The position numbers were made by a program, and so were the translations under genes. The notes under the pieces are model-generated. The model was not told the origin of the DNA. It ran no database searches and was given only the letters and a program-made list of their open reading frames with translations. From Okeania sp. SIO1I7 (GTDB lineage Bacteria; Cyanobacteriota; Cyanobacteriia; Cyanobacteriales; Microcoleaceae), in the NCBI GenBank assembly GCA_010672585.1, contig JAAHGF010000008.1, forward strand, positions 391,401 to 455,400: 64,000 nucleotides of DNA, written 5' to 3'. Shown piece after piece: positions 18,446-28,971 of the stretch (positions are counted from its first letter, which is position 1; every line of letters begins with the position of its first letter).

Positions 18446-19795
18446 AATGAAATTGGCTGATAATTCCAGACTAAATAATAATAAAAATTCCTAAATTCTC
18501 GAATCCTAATATAATTTTAACCCCTTGATTTATGAAATTAGTTGAGAGACATATTATTCAAAAAAATCATCGGTTTTATGATGAAATTGACAGACTATGT
18601 TTCTTGTCGAAAAATATTTATAACTATGCTAACTATTTAGTTCGTCAATCTTTCATCTTTGAAAATAATTATCGTCACTATTACGACCTGCAAAAAACAC
18701 TCTCTACTCAATCAGATTATCAAGCAATACCAGCTAAAGTCTCTCAACAAATATTGATGATTTTAGATAGAAACTGGAAAAGTTTTTTAGCAGCGAACGA
18801 AGTTTATCTAAAGAACCCATCAAAGTTTAATGCTCGCCCTCGTATTCCTAGATATAAAAATAAAATAACGGGAAGAAATATTGTAGTTTATACGACACAA
18901 GCTATCAGCAAGAGGCAATTAAAACAAGGAATTATTAATCCAAGTAAAACTGCAATTTATCTAAAAACATTAGTACCTACTTTACAAATCAAACAAGTTC
19001 GTATCGTCCCTAGACTTAACCATTATGTAATAGAGGTGATTTATGAGAAATGCGAAAAACAATACGAGCTAGAAAAAAATCGTTGTGCCAGTATTGATAT
19101 AGGATTAAACAACTTAGCTACATTAACTTTTAGTCAAGCCGGAATCAAACCGCTCTTGATCAATGGCAGACCGTTAAAATCTATAAATCAATACTACAAC
19201 AAAGTTAAGAGTTCCTTACAATCTCAACTCAAAGAAAATCAATGGAGTAAGAGGCTGAAAAAGCTTTGCAATAAAAGAGAATTTAAAATCAATGATTATC
19301 TTCATAAATCATCTCGTTTGATTATTAATACCCTGATTAATCAGAAAATAGGAACACTAATAATAGGACACAATTCAGAGTGGAAGCAGAAGATTAACTT
19401 AGGGAAAAGAAATAATCAAAATTTTGTATCTGTTCCCTATAAAAGGTTAATAGAAATGTTATCTTATAAAGCAAAAATGGTAGGGATAGATGTAATAATT
19501 ACAGAAGAATCTTATACCTCAAAAGCGAGTTTTATAGATAATGATTTGATTCCAGTGTACAAGGAAGGTGAGAAAAATCAAGTCACCTTTTCAGGAAAAA
19601 GAGTAAAGAGAGGTTTGTATTGTACTGCAAGCATTGGATTAATTAATGAGTTACGTGAACGGTTCTCTAAATATTATGAGAAAAGCAGTCCCAAATGTTT
19701 TTGACTATGGGATAGAGGGTGTTGTAGTTCACCCAGTCAGGGTAACCCCTACAAAATAAGGATTAGTCATATTTGACTATATTTTTATGAACTAT
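18446..19795 (+). mobile_element. IS1341-type (tnpB-only IS200/IS605) element, copy 1
   Basis: Limits come from comparison with copy 2 at 22871-24514. Shared sequence begins near AATGAAATTGGCT and ends TTTTTATGAACTAT. A subterminal hairpin (AGTCATATTTGACT) lies near the right end. There is no Y1 transposase (tnpA), so the element could move only in trans. No inverted ends or target duplication are seen, as expected for this family. Confidence 0.75.
18532..19704 (+). CDS. tnpB: TnpB-like RNA-guided nuclease homologue, C-terminus frameshifted
   Basis: TnpB proteins of IS200/IS605 elements are RNA-guided DNA endonucleases related to Cas12. This 390-residue copy has an OrfB_IS605 N-terminal part, RuvC-I with Asp189 (CASIDIGLNNLATL) and RuvC-II near Glu283 (LIIGHNSEWKQ). 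The third RuvC aspartate should lie in a DVNGSLNI motif near the C-terminus. Here the frame reads GLINELRERFSKYYEKSSPKCF, while the +1 frame reads YVNGSLNIMRKAVPNVFDYG, so a one-base frameshift plus an Asp-to-Tyr change removes the residue. The related copy at 23029 keeps ADVNGSLNI. This protein is therefore probably catalytically dead. No classical CxxC zinc-finger pair is visible in this subfamily. Confidence 0.85.
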   Translation: MKLVERHIIQKNHRFYDEIDRLCFLSKNIYNYANYLVRQSFIFENNYRHYYDLQKTLSTQSDYQAIPAKVSQQILMILDRNWKSFLAANEVYLKNPSKFNARPRIPRYKNKITGRNIVVYTTQAISKRQLKQGIINPSKTAIYLKTLVPTLQIKQVRIVPRLNHYVIEVIYEKCEKQYELEKNRCASIDIGLNNLATLTFSQAGIKPLLINGRPLKSINQYYNKVKSSLQSQLKENQWSKRLKKLCNKREFKINDYLHKSSRLIINTLINQKIGTLIIGHNSEWKQKINLGKRNNQNFVSVPYKRLIEMLSYKAKMVGIDVIITEESYTSKASFIDNDLIPVYKEGEKNQVTFSGKRVKRGLYCTASIGLINELRERFSKYYEKSSPKCF

Positions 19796-19879
19796 AAGTA
19801 AAATACATTAACTAACCTTGAAAGCTAGGTAAGATAAAGAAAAAAAATGTGACTGCCCATGGGCGATATGCTAATTGCT

Positions 19880-20050
19880 ATATATGTTTTATGGAAAAAG
19901 TGGGGAAACTCCGGTGCAATTCCGGGGCTGTGCGGCAACTGTAAATCGACAAAAATAGTTAATAGAAAAAATCAATAACTACTTACTAATCAATCGATCA
20001 GCCAGAACACCTACTTGTCACTTGTAAACCCTAACTTCCTGCCTGACACG
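19880..20050 (+). promoter_or_regulatory. Cobalamin riboswitch upstream of cbiX
   Basis: The leader carries the cobalamin-riboswitch core: GGGGAAACTCCGGTGCAATT, then CCGGGGCTGTGCGGCAACTGT, and 90 nt later a B12 box-like CAGCCAGAACACCTAC. A CCTGACACGGG segment follows, about 20 nt before the cbiX start codon. Such aptamers bind adenosyl- or related cobalamins and switch off downstream expression. The position directly before a cobalt chelatase gene is what feedback control of corrin-ring synthesis would need. Confidence 0.9.
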
Positions 20051-20064
20051 GGAAAGGATAATCA

Positions 20065-21102
20065 ATGAAATATTCAACTCAAAACTCCGAAATCAAAGCA
20101 CAAGAAATTATAACTTCAACAGAAGAAATAAGTAGTATCTCTACAAGTTATAAATTACCTCCATTACCACTACAAAGACCTTTATTATTGATAGGTCATG
20201 GTACACGAGATGCTGATGGAAAAGAAACTTTTTTAGATTTTGTGGCAGCTTATCAAAATTTAGATAAATCTCGACCCGTAATACCTTGCTTTCTAGAATT
20301 AACAGGTCCAACTATTCAAGAAGGAGTAGATAAATGTGTCGAACAAGGTTACACAGAATTATCTGCTTTACCAATTTTATTATTTGCAGCTCGCCACAAT
20401 AAATTTGATATTACCAATGAATTAGACCAAGCAAGAAAACGACATCCTCAAATAAAATTCCATTATGGGCGACATTTCGGTATTACTCCCAAGATTTTAG
20501 AATTGTGGCGATCGCGTCTAACAGAATTAGAGGAAACTAATTTTAATCCCTCCGAAACTGTCTTATTATTTGTAGGGCGAGGTTCTAGTGACCCTGATGC
20601 TAATGGAGATGTTTATAAACTGGCTCGAATGTTATGGGAAGGCAGTGGCTATCTAACAGTTGAAACTTGTTTTATTGGCATTACTCACCCTCGTTTAGAA
20701 GAAGGTTTTCGGCGAGCTAGATTATATCAACCGAAGCGTATTATTGTTTTGCCCTACTTTTTATTTACCGGAGTTTTGGTCAAGAAAATATTTGATATTA
20801 CAGCCCAACAACAAGAACAATATCCAGATATTTCTATGACTTGTCTACCAGAAATGGGAGCACATCCAACATTATTAGAATTATTACGAGAAAGAGAAAT
20901 AGAGACACAGTTAGGAGAAGTACAAATGAACTGTGAAATGTGTAAGTTTCGGTTAGCTGCTGTTAGTAATGAGGAACATTCTCACGGTCATCATCACCAT
21001 TCTCACTCACATCATCATCATATTCACGACCATAATCATTCTGTAGTTGACCCTTATGCGGAACCAGAACAATATCATCAACGTATCTGGCAAGTTCCAT
21101 AA
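20065..21102 (+). CDS. cbiX: Sirohydrochlorin cobaltochelatase CbiX (long form) with a His-rich tail
   Basis: CbiX inserts Co2+ into sirohydrochlorin, the branch step of anaerobic-type cobalamin synthesis. The 345 residues hold two CbiX half-domains: the first with the catalytic motif [11 protein letters not shown] (His45), the second with [14 protein letters not shown] and [18 protein letters not shown]-terminal MNCEMCKFR motif (Cys290 and Cys293) matches the MXCXXC iron-sulfur site of long CbiX proteins. After it comes a tail with more than fifteen histidines (about residues 309-330), likely a cobalt store or delivery site. The ATG follows the riboswitch with AGGA nearby. Family F/B repeats and a degenerate gene follow, so it is probably transcribed alone. 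Confidence 0.9.
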   Translation: MKYSTQNSEIKAQEIITSTEEISSISTSYKLPPLPLQRPLLLIGHGTRDADGKETFLDFVAAYQNLDKSRPVIPCFLELTGPTIQEGVDKCVEQGYTELSALPILLFAARHNKFDITNELDQARKRHPQIKFHYGRHFGITPKILELWRSRLTELEETNFNPSETVLLFVGRGSSDPDANGDVYKLARMLWEGSGYLTVETCFIGITHPRLEEGFRRARLYQPKRIIVLPYFLFTGVLVKKIFDITAQQQEQYPDISMTCLPEMGAHPTLLELLREREIETQLGEVQMNCEMCKFRLAAVSNEEHSHGHHHHSHSHHHHIHDHNHSVVDPYAEPEQYHQRIWQVP

Positions 21103-21155
21103 TCATAATAAAAGCTAACTACTGAATATTTAGTTTTAACTATTGCTATTATTTT

Positions 21156-21350
21156 GTAAGCATTTCCTGCGGAATGCTGCGCAAACAGCTTTTAGCAGTC
21201 AGCTATCAGCCAATAATAAATAATTCTTTACTAAGGTTAAAGGAGCGTACTTTGGCAGTAACTTTTAATTCTCTCTCAATTTCAAAGGTTGCTTTTACCT
21301 CTCCTTCTTATCAATAGCTGATGGCTAATAGCTGATGGCTGAATGCTTAA
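21156..21350. mobile_element. MITE-like element, family B
   Basis: Left end GTAAGCATTTCCTGCGGAAT, right end GGCTGAATGCTTAA, with TCAGCTATCAGC and GCTGATGGCTAATAGCTGAT as subterminal repeats. It is the uninterrupted relative of the element nested at 12427-13206. Confidence 0.75.
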
Positions 21351-21514
21351 ATTATTTTGAGAGGGGAAATATTAGGATTAATATTTTAGGGAAGACGTTA
21401 ATATTCCCCTTGATATTATTAATCGGTATCACAGGACAAATATATTATTTAATTTTTATAGTTTTATAATCAATTAATCAAGATAAACTCAAAGTTTTAC
21501 GGAATAGTAGTGAA

Positions 21515-22612
21515 ATGCCTTTTGATTCTAAAAATCTAAAGTTTTATAATGATAATTCATGGCTTGTAGTTAAGACATATCTGTTACAATGCTACTTATT
21601 GCCCTACGATACTCCTCCAGTTTACAAAAAGAGAAAACCATTGTTTGACTGGATCAAAATTTTTTTATTTCTTCTGTTAAATATGAGGAAATTTCAGGTA
21701 GATTAGGTATAGAAAAAGAATTGATAAATAGACAGATAAAATATAAATATGAATACCAGGTAAGTAGAATATTAGTAGGGTTGTTGCTGTTAATTATTTT
21801 TAGTATGTTTATATCGTCAATAATTTTTTTTATCCTCACTGGTTGTAAATTTGATACTAGAAGAGGTAATCTCTTTTGATTTCCAAATTGATATAATATT
21901 TTTGATAATCTACTTTGTGTACTTATTTGTAATATACAAATATTTATTCAGTTTTTCAGGTTATATAATCTATAGATATTTTACATCTGTTGGTGGATTG
22001 TCTTTTATGATTGTCACCACAATAACATATCTTTTAGTGGAATTGAATCATCCTCAAGCTTTAGAAAATATGAATCTAAGGACTAATATTCCTCGACGTA
22101 TGAAAAACTTGGTGCGACTTAATCGACTTTTATCAATAAAGATGTCTAACCAAAATACAAGTTATCAAGAATGGATAACAGAACATTTAAAAAAAATAGA
22201 GTTTTTTGTTTGGGAAAGAAGTCGATGGGCTATTATTCCAATATCTTCTACTAGGGAAACCTTAGAAAAAGACTTTCGCTATTTGCTAAACATTTATTTA
22301 ACAGGTCGATATGGTGATTTTGTGTTATCAGGAGATATTCCAAAGAACTTTAATTTAGGGAATAAAATAGAAGAAAAACCTAGCAAAGATAGTTTATTCA
22401 AGAAAATTTAAAATTTTATGCTAGCAATTACACCTATAATTATATTTATATTGGTTGAAATAGAAATTATCAAGAGTAAAAACATTCCCAAAGATGTTAT
22501 TTTTTTAGTTGCTATATCTTGGCTTTTACTTCTCATTGACAAAATTCTAAAACTGGAAATTATTGATTCTATAGTTAAGATTGCTACAGGAATCAAAGAC
22601 TTGAATAAGTAA
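21515..22612 (+). pseudogene. Decayed polytopic membrane protein gene
   Basis: One protein of about 365 residues can be read by joining four pieces. Frame 2 from ATG 21515 gives MPFDSKNLKFYNDNSWLVV...RKPLFD. A shift at the poly-T run near 21657-21666 leads into frame 1 (ISSVKYEEISGRLGIEKELI...ILVGLLLLIIFSMFISSIIFF). A second shift at the poly-T run near 21822-21832 returns to frame 2 (SSLVVNLILEEVISFDFQIDIIFLI...). An in-frame TAA at 22409 then separates the last part (MLAITPIIIFILVEIEI...). At least four membrane segments can be seen. I do not recognise the family. Because shifts fall in homopolymers, sequencing error is possible for them; the TAA would still be a separate lesion. The 186-codon piece 21851-22411 could also be an independent gene. 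Confidence 0.55.
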
Positions 22613-22726
22613 TTTAGGAAATAGTATTTCTAAGGTAATTTAATCAGCAGTAAGCATATACTATCTAAATATTTTTGATAAATTTAATGCCTATTATGAT
22701 GGGGAAATCTCATAGAAAAACAAACA

Positions 22727-22870
22727 ATGATTCAGGAATTAGAAGATTTAAAAAACAGCATTTTAGAACAACGCTACGAAGATGCTTTAGCTTTAATATA
22801 TCAATTGGATGGAATGAGTCGGCAAGCAAAAATTAATGCTATTGAATCTTTTGTAATTAGAATGTTAATA
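22727..22870 (+). pseudogene. DUF29-like gene truncated by an IS insertion
   Basis: The ATG-led frame MIQELEDLKNSILEQRYEDALALIYQLDGMSRQAKINAIESFVIRMLI resembles the start of cyanobacterial DUF29-like proteins (known families continue HLIKNQ...). At about 22870 the sequence passes straight into the right end of an inverted IS1341-type element, after which the frame is meaningless. No 3' half is found on the far side of the IS at 24515-24606, so it was lost. Function of the family is unknown. Confidence 0.65.
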
Positions 22871-23028
22871 GTTCATAAAAATATAGTCAAATATGACATA
22901 TCTTTATTTTGCAGGTGTTACTCTGACGCTCGTGTTAGCGTAGCTCCTCCGGAGGAGGCACTACAACACCACGCCAGTTGCTTCAAGTCGGGGGACCTGC
23001 CCAACGCACTGGCTTCTCTATCCCATGG

Positions 23029-24426
23029 TCAAAGACAAAAGGGAGCTGCTTTTCTCATAATATTCAAAGAACCATTAACATCAGCATTGATTAATCCAAT
23101 GCTTGCAGTACGATACAAACCTCTTTTTACTCTTTTTCCTGAAAAGGTGACTTGATTTTTTTGGTCTTTCTTGTATACAGGAATCAAATCATTATCTGTA
23201 AAACTTGATGCGGAGGTATAATATCATGTTCCCCCTCCGGGGGAGCTACGCTAACGGACGGGTCAGTTATAATAAAATTTAAGGACTCCGGGTAGCGACA
23301 GTACCAAAGAAATACTGAAATTATCAATGCTTTTCTCCAATATTTTCTATGTATTCCTCCTTTCTTCCCTCCTGAGGACTGAGGACTGAGGACTGACTTC
23401 TCACAACAGTTATTTATAAGTATTCAACCGAACATGATATAAGATTCTTCTGTAAGAATTACATCTATTCCTACCATCTTGGCTTTATAAGATAACATTT
23501 CTATTAACCTGTTATAGGGAACAGATACAAAGTTTTGATTATTTATTTTCCCTAAGTTTATCTTCTGCTTCCACTCTTCATTGTGCCCTATTATCAATGT
23601 TCCTATTTTTTGATTAATTAGAGTATCAATAATCAAACGAGATGCAATACGCAAGATAGTCATTTATTTTAAATTCTCTTTTACTGCCTAGTTTTTTTAG
23701 TCTCTTACTAGATCTATTTTCCTGGAGTTGAGACTGTAGGAAGCTTTTAACTTTATTATAGTATTGATTGATAGATTTTAACGGTCTGCCATTTATCACT
23801 CTTGGGTTTGATTCCGGCGCTTATTAAAAGTTAATGTAGCTAAATTGTTTAATCCTATATCAATACTGGCACAACGATTTTTTTCTAGCTCGTATTGTTT
23901 TTCGCATTTCTCATAAATCACCTCTATTACATAATAATTAATTTTAGGGACGAGACGAACTTGTTTAATTTGTGAAGTAGGTACTAATGTTTTTAGGTAA
24001 ATCTCTGTTTTACTGGGATTAATAATTCCTTGTTTTAATTGTTTTTTGCTGATAGCTTGTGTCGTATAAACTACAAGATTTCTTCCTGTTATTTTATTTT
24101 TATATTTCGGAAGACGAGGACGAGCATTAAACTTTGATGGCTTGGTGTTTATAAACTTCATTCGCTGCTAAAAACTCTTCGGTGTTTCTATCTAGTATCA
24201 TCAATATTTGTTGAGATACTTTAGCTGGTATTGCTTGATAATCTGCTTGAGTAGAAAGTCTTTTTTGTAGGTCATAGTAGAATAGATTTTTCTTTTCAAA
24301 TATCCAAGACTGACGAACTAAATAATTAGCATAGTTATAGAGATTTTTCGACAAGAAACACAGTCGGCCAATTTCAGCAGAAAACCGATGATTTTCTTGA
24401 ATAATATGTCTCTCAACTAACCTCAT
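23029..24426 (-). pseudogene. tnpB: Broken tnpB
   Basis: The ATG at 24426 starts MRLVERHIIQENHRFSAEIGRL, closely matching copy 1. Frameshifts near 24140 and near 23810 split the frame. The middle keeps SIDIGLNNLATL (first RuvC Asp) and LIIGHNEEWKQ. At EESY|T the family D element interrupts the gene, and beyond it the frame resumes with TSASSFTDND-like codons and GLINADVNGSLNIMRKAA, then a TGA at 23031. The third RuvC Asp, lost in copy 1, is present here. Neither copy is intact. Confidence 0.8.
23222..23441. mobile_element. MITE-like element, family D, inserted in tnpB
   Basis: Left end TATCATGTTCCCCC, right end CCGAACATGATATA. Removing it reunites the tnpB reading across GAATCTTATA / CCTCCGCATCAAG. 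It has GGACTGA octamer-like tracts inside. Being inside a transposon that is itself inside a gene gives a clear order of events. Confidence 0.75.
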
Positions 24427-24606
24427 AAATCAAGGGGTTAAAATTACGATTAGGATCTCTTGAGTTCAGAATTTTTATGATTATTGAGTCGGCAATTCTG
24501 AGCCAATTTCATTAATGGTGAGTAAATTTCACTAATATTTACCATTGGTTTCAATCAACCAATATTTACCCACCTTACTACTATACTAATCTAAAACATA
24601 ACATTT

Positions 24607-27231
24607 CTAATTATTTTCCGCTTTTGACTTTGTAGACTTCCTGCCACGACCAGACTTTTTACTACTAGCTTTAGCCTGCAAAAGTTCCACAGCCTTTTCC
24701 AAAGTTACATCCTCAACAGAGACATCCTTTGGCAAAGAAGCATTTACCTTGCCATGCTTCACATAAGGTCCATACCGACCATCATAAATACCCACTGCCT
24801 CACCATCTTCAGGATGTTTACCTAAATCTTTAAGTGGAGGTGCAGCCTTAGCACGACTACCCCGTTTAGCTTTAGGTTGAGCTAATAACTCCAAAGCACG
24901 TTCCAAAGTAATGGTCAAAACATCATCCCCCGCTTTCAAAGAACGATAATCTTTACCAACCTCCTTACCTTGGTCGTGAACAACATAAGGACCAAAACGT
25001 CCTAAATTAGTTTGAATTTTGCAACCCGTTTCTGGGTGAACACCCAAAGTACGAGGTAAAGACAATAACCCTACCGCCATATCCAGAGTCACATCCTCCA
25101 TATTTACCCCCTTGGGTAAAGAAGCTCGCTTTGGTTTTTTCTTACTACCCTCCAACTCATCACCTAATTGCACATAAGGACCGTAGCGACCAGTCGTCAT
25201 ATAAATAGTATCGCCAGTTTCCGGGTGAACTCCTACCACCTCTGGACCCTCTGTTTTTTGCTTTAGCAGTTTCTCTATTTGTTCTGGGTCTAAGTCTGAT
25301 GGAGTTAAATCTTCAGGAATAGAAGCCTTAACAACACCTTCACCATTTTCTGCCTCAATATAAGCACCAAACTTACCAATACAGATACGATAAGTCATCT
25401 CTGGTTCGTCATCCAAATTATCCAATTCAATGGTGCGGGCTAACTTAGGGTCAATATGCTCTTCCTGTTCCTTAATTTGAGTATCTAACCCAGTTTCTCC
25501 AGAATAAAATTCTCGTAGATATGGCAACCATTGAGCTTCACCAGTAGAAATATCATCCAGAGTCTGTTCCATACGGGCAGTAAACTTAACATCGACAAAC
25601 TCAGGAAAGTGCTTTTCTAATAGACTTGTCACCCCAAAAGCAGTAAAAGTCGGAACTAAAGCATTATTCTGAAGTTTGGCATAACCACGGTCAACAATAG
25701 TACCAATAACAGTAGCGTAGGTACTAGGACGGCCAATACCTTCACTTTCCAGAGTTTTTACCAGAGATGCTTCAGTAAACCTAGCAGGTGGCTGAGTTTC
25801 ATGTCCTACTACTTCTATTTCTTTGCAATTTGGATGATCACCTTGTTTCAAAGGAGGTAAAGGTACTTCTTGGTCTTCCAAAGCTGCTTCTGGGTCATCG
25901 GAACCTTCAACATAAGCTCGGAGAAAACCAGGAAAGTCTATACGCTTACCATTAGAACGAAAACCCGCATCTTCTACTTGCAAGTTAACTGTAATGTGAG
26001 TTTGGCGAGAGTCAGCCATTTGACAAGCCACTGTCCGCTTCCATATTAAGTCATAAAGAGCAAGTTCTTGACCACTCAACCCTGTTTCCTGGGGTGTGCG
26101 GAAAGTTTGACCAGCAGGACGAATAGCTTCATGGGCTTCCTGCGCTCCTTTACTTTTAGTAGTGTATTGTCGTGGTTGGGGACTAAGATATTCTGGACCA
26201 TACATTTTTTCCACACAACTCCGAGCAGCAGCGATCGCCTCATCAGACAAATGTACTGAGTCTGTCCGCATATAGGTAATAAAGCCCTGTTCGTATAAAC
26301 TTTGGGCTGTCCGCATAGTTTGTCTAGCACCCATTCTTAGTTTACGGTTAGATTCCTGTTGCAAAGTAGAAGTGGTAAATGGTGGAGATGGTTTACGTTT
26401 AACAGCTCGTTCTTCAACACTATTAACAGTCCAAGGTTTATCTTGCAGCCTTTCCTTCAGAGCTTCTGCTTGAGCTTCATCCAACAAAACAACATTTCTA
26501 CCCTCAGCTATTTTGCCTGTATTCTCATCAAAGTCACTACCAGTAGCTACTTTTGTCCCCCCAAGAGTAACAAGTTTAGACTCAAAAGGTTTTTTTGCCT
26601 GTTCTAAACTAGCCTTTAAATCCCAATAACCTCCTTGTTTAAAAGCTCGACGTTGACGTTCTCGGTTGACCAATAGTCGAACTGCTACTGACTGTACCCT
26701 ACCTGCTGAGAGGCCCCAGGCTATTTTTTTCCACAGTACAGGAGAGAGAGTATAACCGTAAAGTCGGTCTAGAATACGCCTTGTTTCTTGTGCCCTGACT
26801 AACTGTTCGTCTATGTTGCGACAGTTTTCGATCGCCTTACGGATAGCTTCTGGGGTAATCTCGTGGAATACCATCCGCTTGGTAGGAACTTTCGGTTTTA
26901 GTAGTTGCAGTAAATGCCAACTAATACTTTCCCCTTCCCGGTCTTCATCTGTGGCTAGAACTAATTCATCAGCTTCTTTCAAAGCATCTTTCAGTTCTTT
27001 GACGGTTTTCTTTTTGTCTTTAGGGACTACGTAGAGGGGTTCAAAATTTGAGTCTACGTTTACACCTAGATGTGCCCATTTTTCTCCTTTATATTTTTCT
27101 GGTATTTCATCAGCAGAAGGTGGCAGGTCACGCACATGACCCATGGATGCCTCGACCCGATAGTCGGAGGGTAGATAGTTACGGATAGTGCGGGCTTTAG
27201 TGGGAGATTCGACAATAACAAGGGTTGACAT
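24607..27231 (-). CDS. topA: DNA topoisomerase I (type IA)
   Basis: TopA relaxes negative supercoils by a transient single-strand break. The 874 residues start with the Toprim domain ([14 protein letters not shown] with the catalytic Glu; ATDEDREGE acidic triad). The active-site tyrosine is Tyr320 in FITYMRTDS, matching the usual position. Typical segments are [15 protein letters not shown] and [20 protein letters not shown]. The C-terminal third has no zinc fingers but four Toprim-C repeats with GRYGPYV/GRFGPYV motifs and ends in a Lys/Arg/Ser-rich tail, the common cyanobacterial form. The gene is complete. Upstream, 27232-28159 has no gene I can support, only a short GAAGAAG tract near 27781-27810. 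Confidence 0.95.
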   Translation of the reverse strand: MSTLVIVESPTKARTIRNYLPSDYRVEASMGHVRDLPPSADEIPEKYKGEKWAHLGVNVDSNFEPLYVVPKDKKKTVKELKDALKEADELVLATDEDREGESISWHLLQLLKPKVPTKRMVFHEITPEAIRKAIENCRNIDEQLVRAQETRRILDRLYGYTLSPVLWKKIAWGLSAGRVQSVAVRLLVNRERQRRAFKQGGYWDLKASLEQAKKPFESKLVTLGGTKVATGSDFDENTGKIAEGRNVVLLDEAQAEALKERLQDKPWTVNSVEERAVKRKPSPPFTTSTLQQESNRKLRMGARQTMRTAQSLYEQGFITYMRTDSVHLSDEAIAAARSCVEKMYGPEYLSPQPRQYTTKSKGAQEAHEAIRPAGQTFRTPQETGLSGQELALYDLIWKRTVACQMADSRQTHITVNLQVEDAGFRSNGKRIDFPGFLRAYVEGSDDPEAALEDQEVPLPPLKQGDHPNCKEIEVVGHETQPPARFTEASLVKTLESEGIGRPSTYATVIGTIVDRGYAKLQNNALVPTFTAFGVTSLLEKHFPEFVDVKFTARMEQTLDDISTGEAQWLPYLREFYSGETGLDTQIKEQEEHIDPKLARTIELDNLDDEPEMTYRICIGKFGAYIEAENGEGVVKASIPEDLTPSDLDPEQIEKLLKQKTEGPEVVGVHPETGDTIYMTTGRYGPYVQLGDELEGSKKKPKRASLPKGVNMEDVTLDMAVGLLSLPRTLGVHPETGCKIQTNLGRFGPYVVHDQGKEVGKDYRSLKAGDDVLTITLERALELLAQPKAKRGSRAKAAPPLKDLGKHPEDGEAVGIYDGRYGPYVKHGKVNASLPKDVSVEDVTLEKAVELLQAKASSKKSGRGRKSTKSKAENN

Positions 27232-28159
27232 AAAACTTTATTTAGGATGTTACAAGCTGGGATTTTATATTTAGGTTAGGAATGATATGCACCAGTGGTC
27301 AATGGGTCAGGAGAAATAGAATTTTATAGTTTAGTTTGGTTAGGCATTACAGAATAAAGTCCTATTTTTTCTACGCTATCTTAATTTTTTGTTTCTGCCA
27401 AAATCTATAGCAATTTGCAACTTTATCAGATATTAATTCAGATATTAAGTTACTGGGTTTTTAGATTTTTACTTAACGGAGAAGGGAGATTAGAGTATTC
27501 TGGGTTTTGCTCCATGTTCATAATTAACTTATCTGCAATCAGCTATATTTTTGATGGACATAAGCTTTAATTTAGTAATTACCTTATACGATTTGCTAGC
27601 ATGACTTATTATTAGTGTCAATATAATTAATATTTTTTTTATATTTGAAAGCAAAAAGCAAGAATTTTACTTTTGCTGTGATTTAGGATTTCCTCAATAA
27701 ACCCTCAACTTCAACACATCTAATACCAAGGGTGATAAATGTTTGTGACAAATGGTAGGGACTATGCAACGTCCCTACGAAAGAAGGAAGAGGAAAGAAG
27801 GAAGAAGGGATAAATATTGAAAAAAAGGGAAAAACAATATAAATAACTATCTAAAATGAACTGGAATAGCTATTTTTAAGCATATCCGATCAAGGTCTAC
27901 CTTTTTGTAGCATTCTTTTTTAAAATTGGTATAACATCCTATCAACCACTCTAAAAACCTAGCTATCTAGCCGATAACGCACCTTAAAAACTGTGGTCAG
28001 ATCCCGCGCCACCATCAGGCGTAAGGAAATGCTGACCAAATATTTTACTCTTCCTCTTGCCAAATCTGGACTTTTTCTGCTATTATAACTAGTAATATCT
28101 AAAATAAAAGTCAAATCCTCATTTAGATAAAAATAAAAAAAAACTAAGACGTTATAGTT

Positions 28160-28822
28160 ATGAATATCTCAATAGTAACTACAACACAAGCAGCTTTTCT
28201 GCTTAATATTTCAACAGGTAGATTGCGAACCCTGCTTAATCAAGGCCGTGTTCAAGGTGCTCATAAAATCAAAAGACTTTGGATGATTCCCCTCAATCAT
28301 CGGGGAATGCCAGAAATTAAATCAGGTAGTCGTGGTCCGGAAGGGACTTGGAATAAACTTCGACGTAAAGCCAAGACTATTGTTCATGTTCTACGAAAAA
28401 CTATTGACTATAACCGAGACAATAAAACTTCTCACCCAGTAGTTGCCGTTAAAGTGGGAGATAAAAAGGATTATTGCCATGCCCTGAAAATTAACGGACC
28501 TTGTCAAATTGTTTATCAACCCCATCAACCGAATAAAAGTCAAGCCGGGGGTGCCCGTCTGTGGATTGAAGTAGAACCAGAAGTTCTAGTGGAGCGAAAA
28601 TATTTCTCTAATGGAGATTATGGTCCGCCACCGGAAGTAGTTCAGCAGAGGTCAAAATTGAAGAAGGCAGAGGGCAGAAGGCAGAAGCGGTGCGACCCCG
28701 CGACGACGACAGTCGCATCTGGTAGTGCACCAAGAGAGGGAACGCGCACCAAGAGAGGGAATGCGCACCAAGAGAGGGAACGCGCACCAAAAGAGGCAGA
28801 AGAGAAAATTGCTTATGGATAG
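28160..28822 (+). CDS. Helix-turn-helix (excisionase-like) protein with repeat-derived tail
   Basis: The first 60 residues read TTTQAAFLLNISTGRLRTLLNQGRVQGAHKIKRLWMIPL, an excisionase/MerR-type winged helix used for DNA binding. A second part (residues about 60-165) has RRKAKTIVHVLRKTIDYNRDN and ARLWIEVEPEVLVERKYF and is a pattern seen in cyanobacterial proteins of unknown role. From about residue 170 the coding sequence runs into GAAGGCAGAGGGCAGAAGG heptamers and several copies of CACCAAGAGAGGGAACGCG, giving the odd basic tail ATTTVASGSAPREGTRTKRGNAHQ. The natural protein probably ended near residue 170. Partners and targets are unknown. Confidence 0.7.
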   Translation: MNISIVTTTQAAFLLNISTGRLRTLLNQGRVQGAHKIKRLWMIPLNHRGMPEIKSGSRGPEGTWNKLRRKAKTIVHVLRKTIDYNRDNKTSHPVVAVKVGDKKDYCHALKINGPCQIVYQPHQPNKSQAGGARLWIEVEPEVLVERKYFSNGDYGPPPEVVQQRSKLKKAEGRRQKRCDPATTTVASGSAPREGTRTKRGNAHQERERAPKEAEEKIAYG

Positions 28823-28861
28823 TCAACGAAAGGCCACTTCGTGCCTACAAATCCCAAACAA

Positions 28862-28971
28862 TTTTAAGTACGCCGTTGCACTTGAGAACTTATAAATGTA
28901 GTGAATGCGGTTTTGAAGCAGACAGAGATTTTAACGCTGCTATCAACCTGAAAAACTATGTGTATCAGTAG
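28862..28971 (+). pseudogene. tnpB: C-terminal remnant of a zinc-finger TnpB
   Basis: One frame reads STPLHLRTYKCSECGFEADRDFNAAINLKNYVYQ and a stop: the CxxC half of the TnpB zinc finger followed by the third RuvC Asp motif (DRDFNAAINL). Nothing upstream continues it. It belongs to a different TnpB subgroup from the two copies at 18.5 and 24 kb. 28972-29479 shows no gene; a diverged IS end is possible near 28985-29120. Confidence 0.75.

Larger units (their letters stand above)
22871..24514 (-). mobile_element. IS1341-type (tnpB-only) element, copy 2, with MITE inserted
   Basis: Inverted relative to copy 1. The right end ATAGTTCAT...ATATAGTCAAATATGAC starts at 22871 and the left end finishes near AGCCAATTTCATTAA at 24514. 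A family D element lies inside it (23222-23441). Confidence 0.75.
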
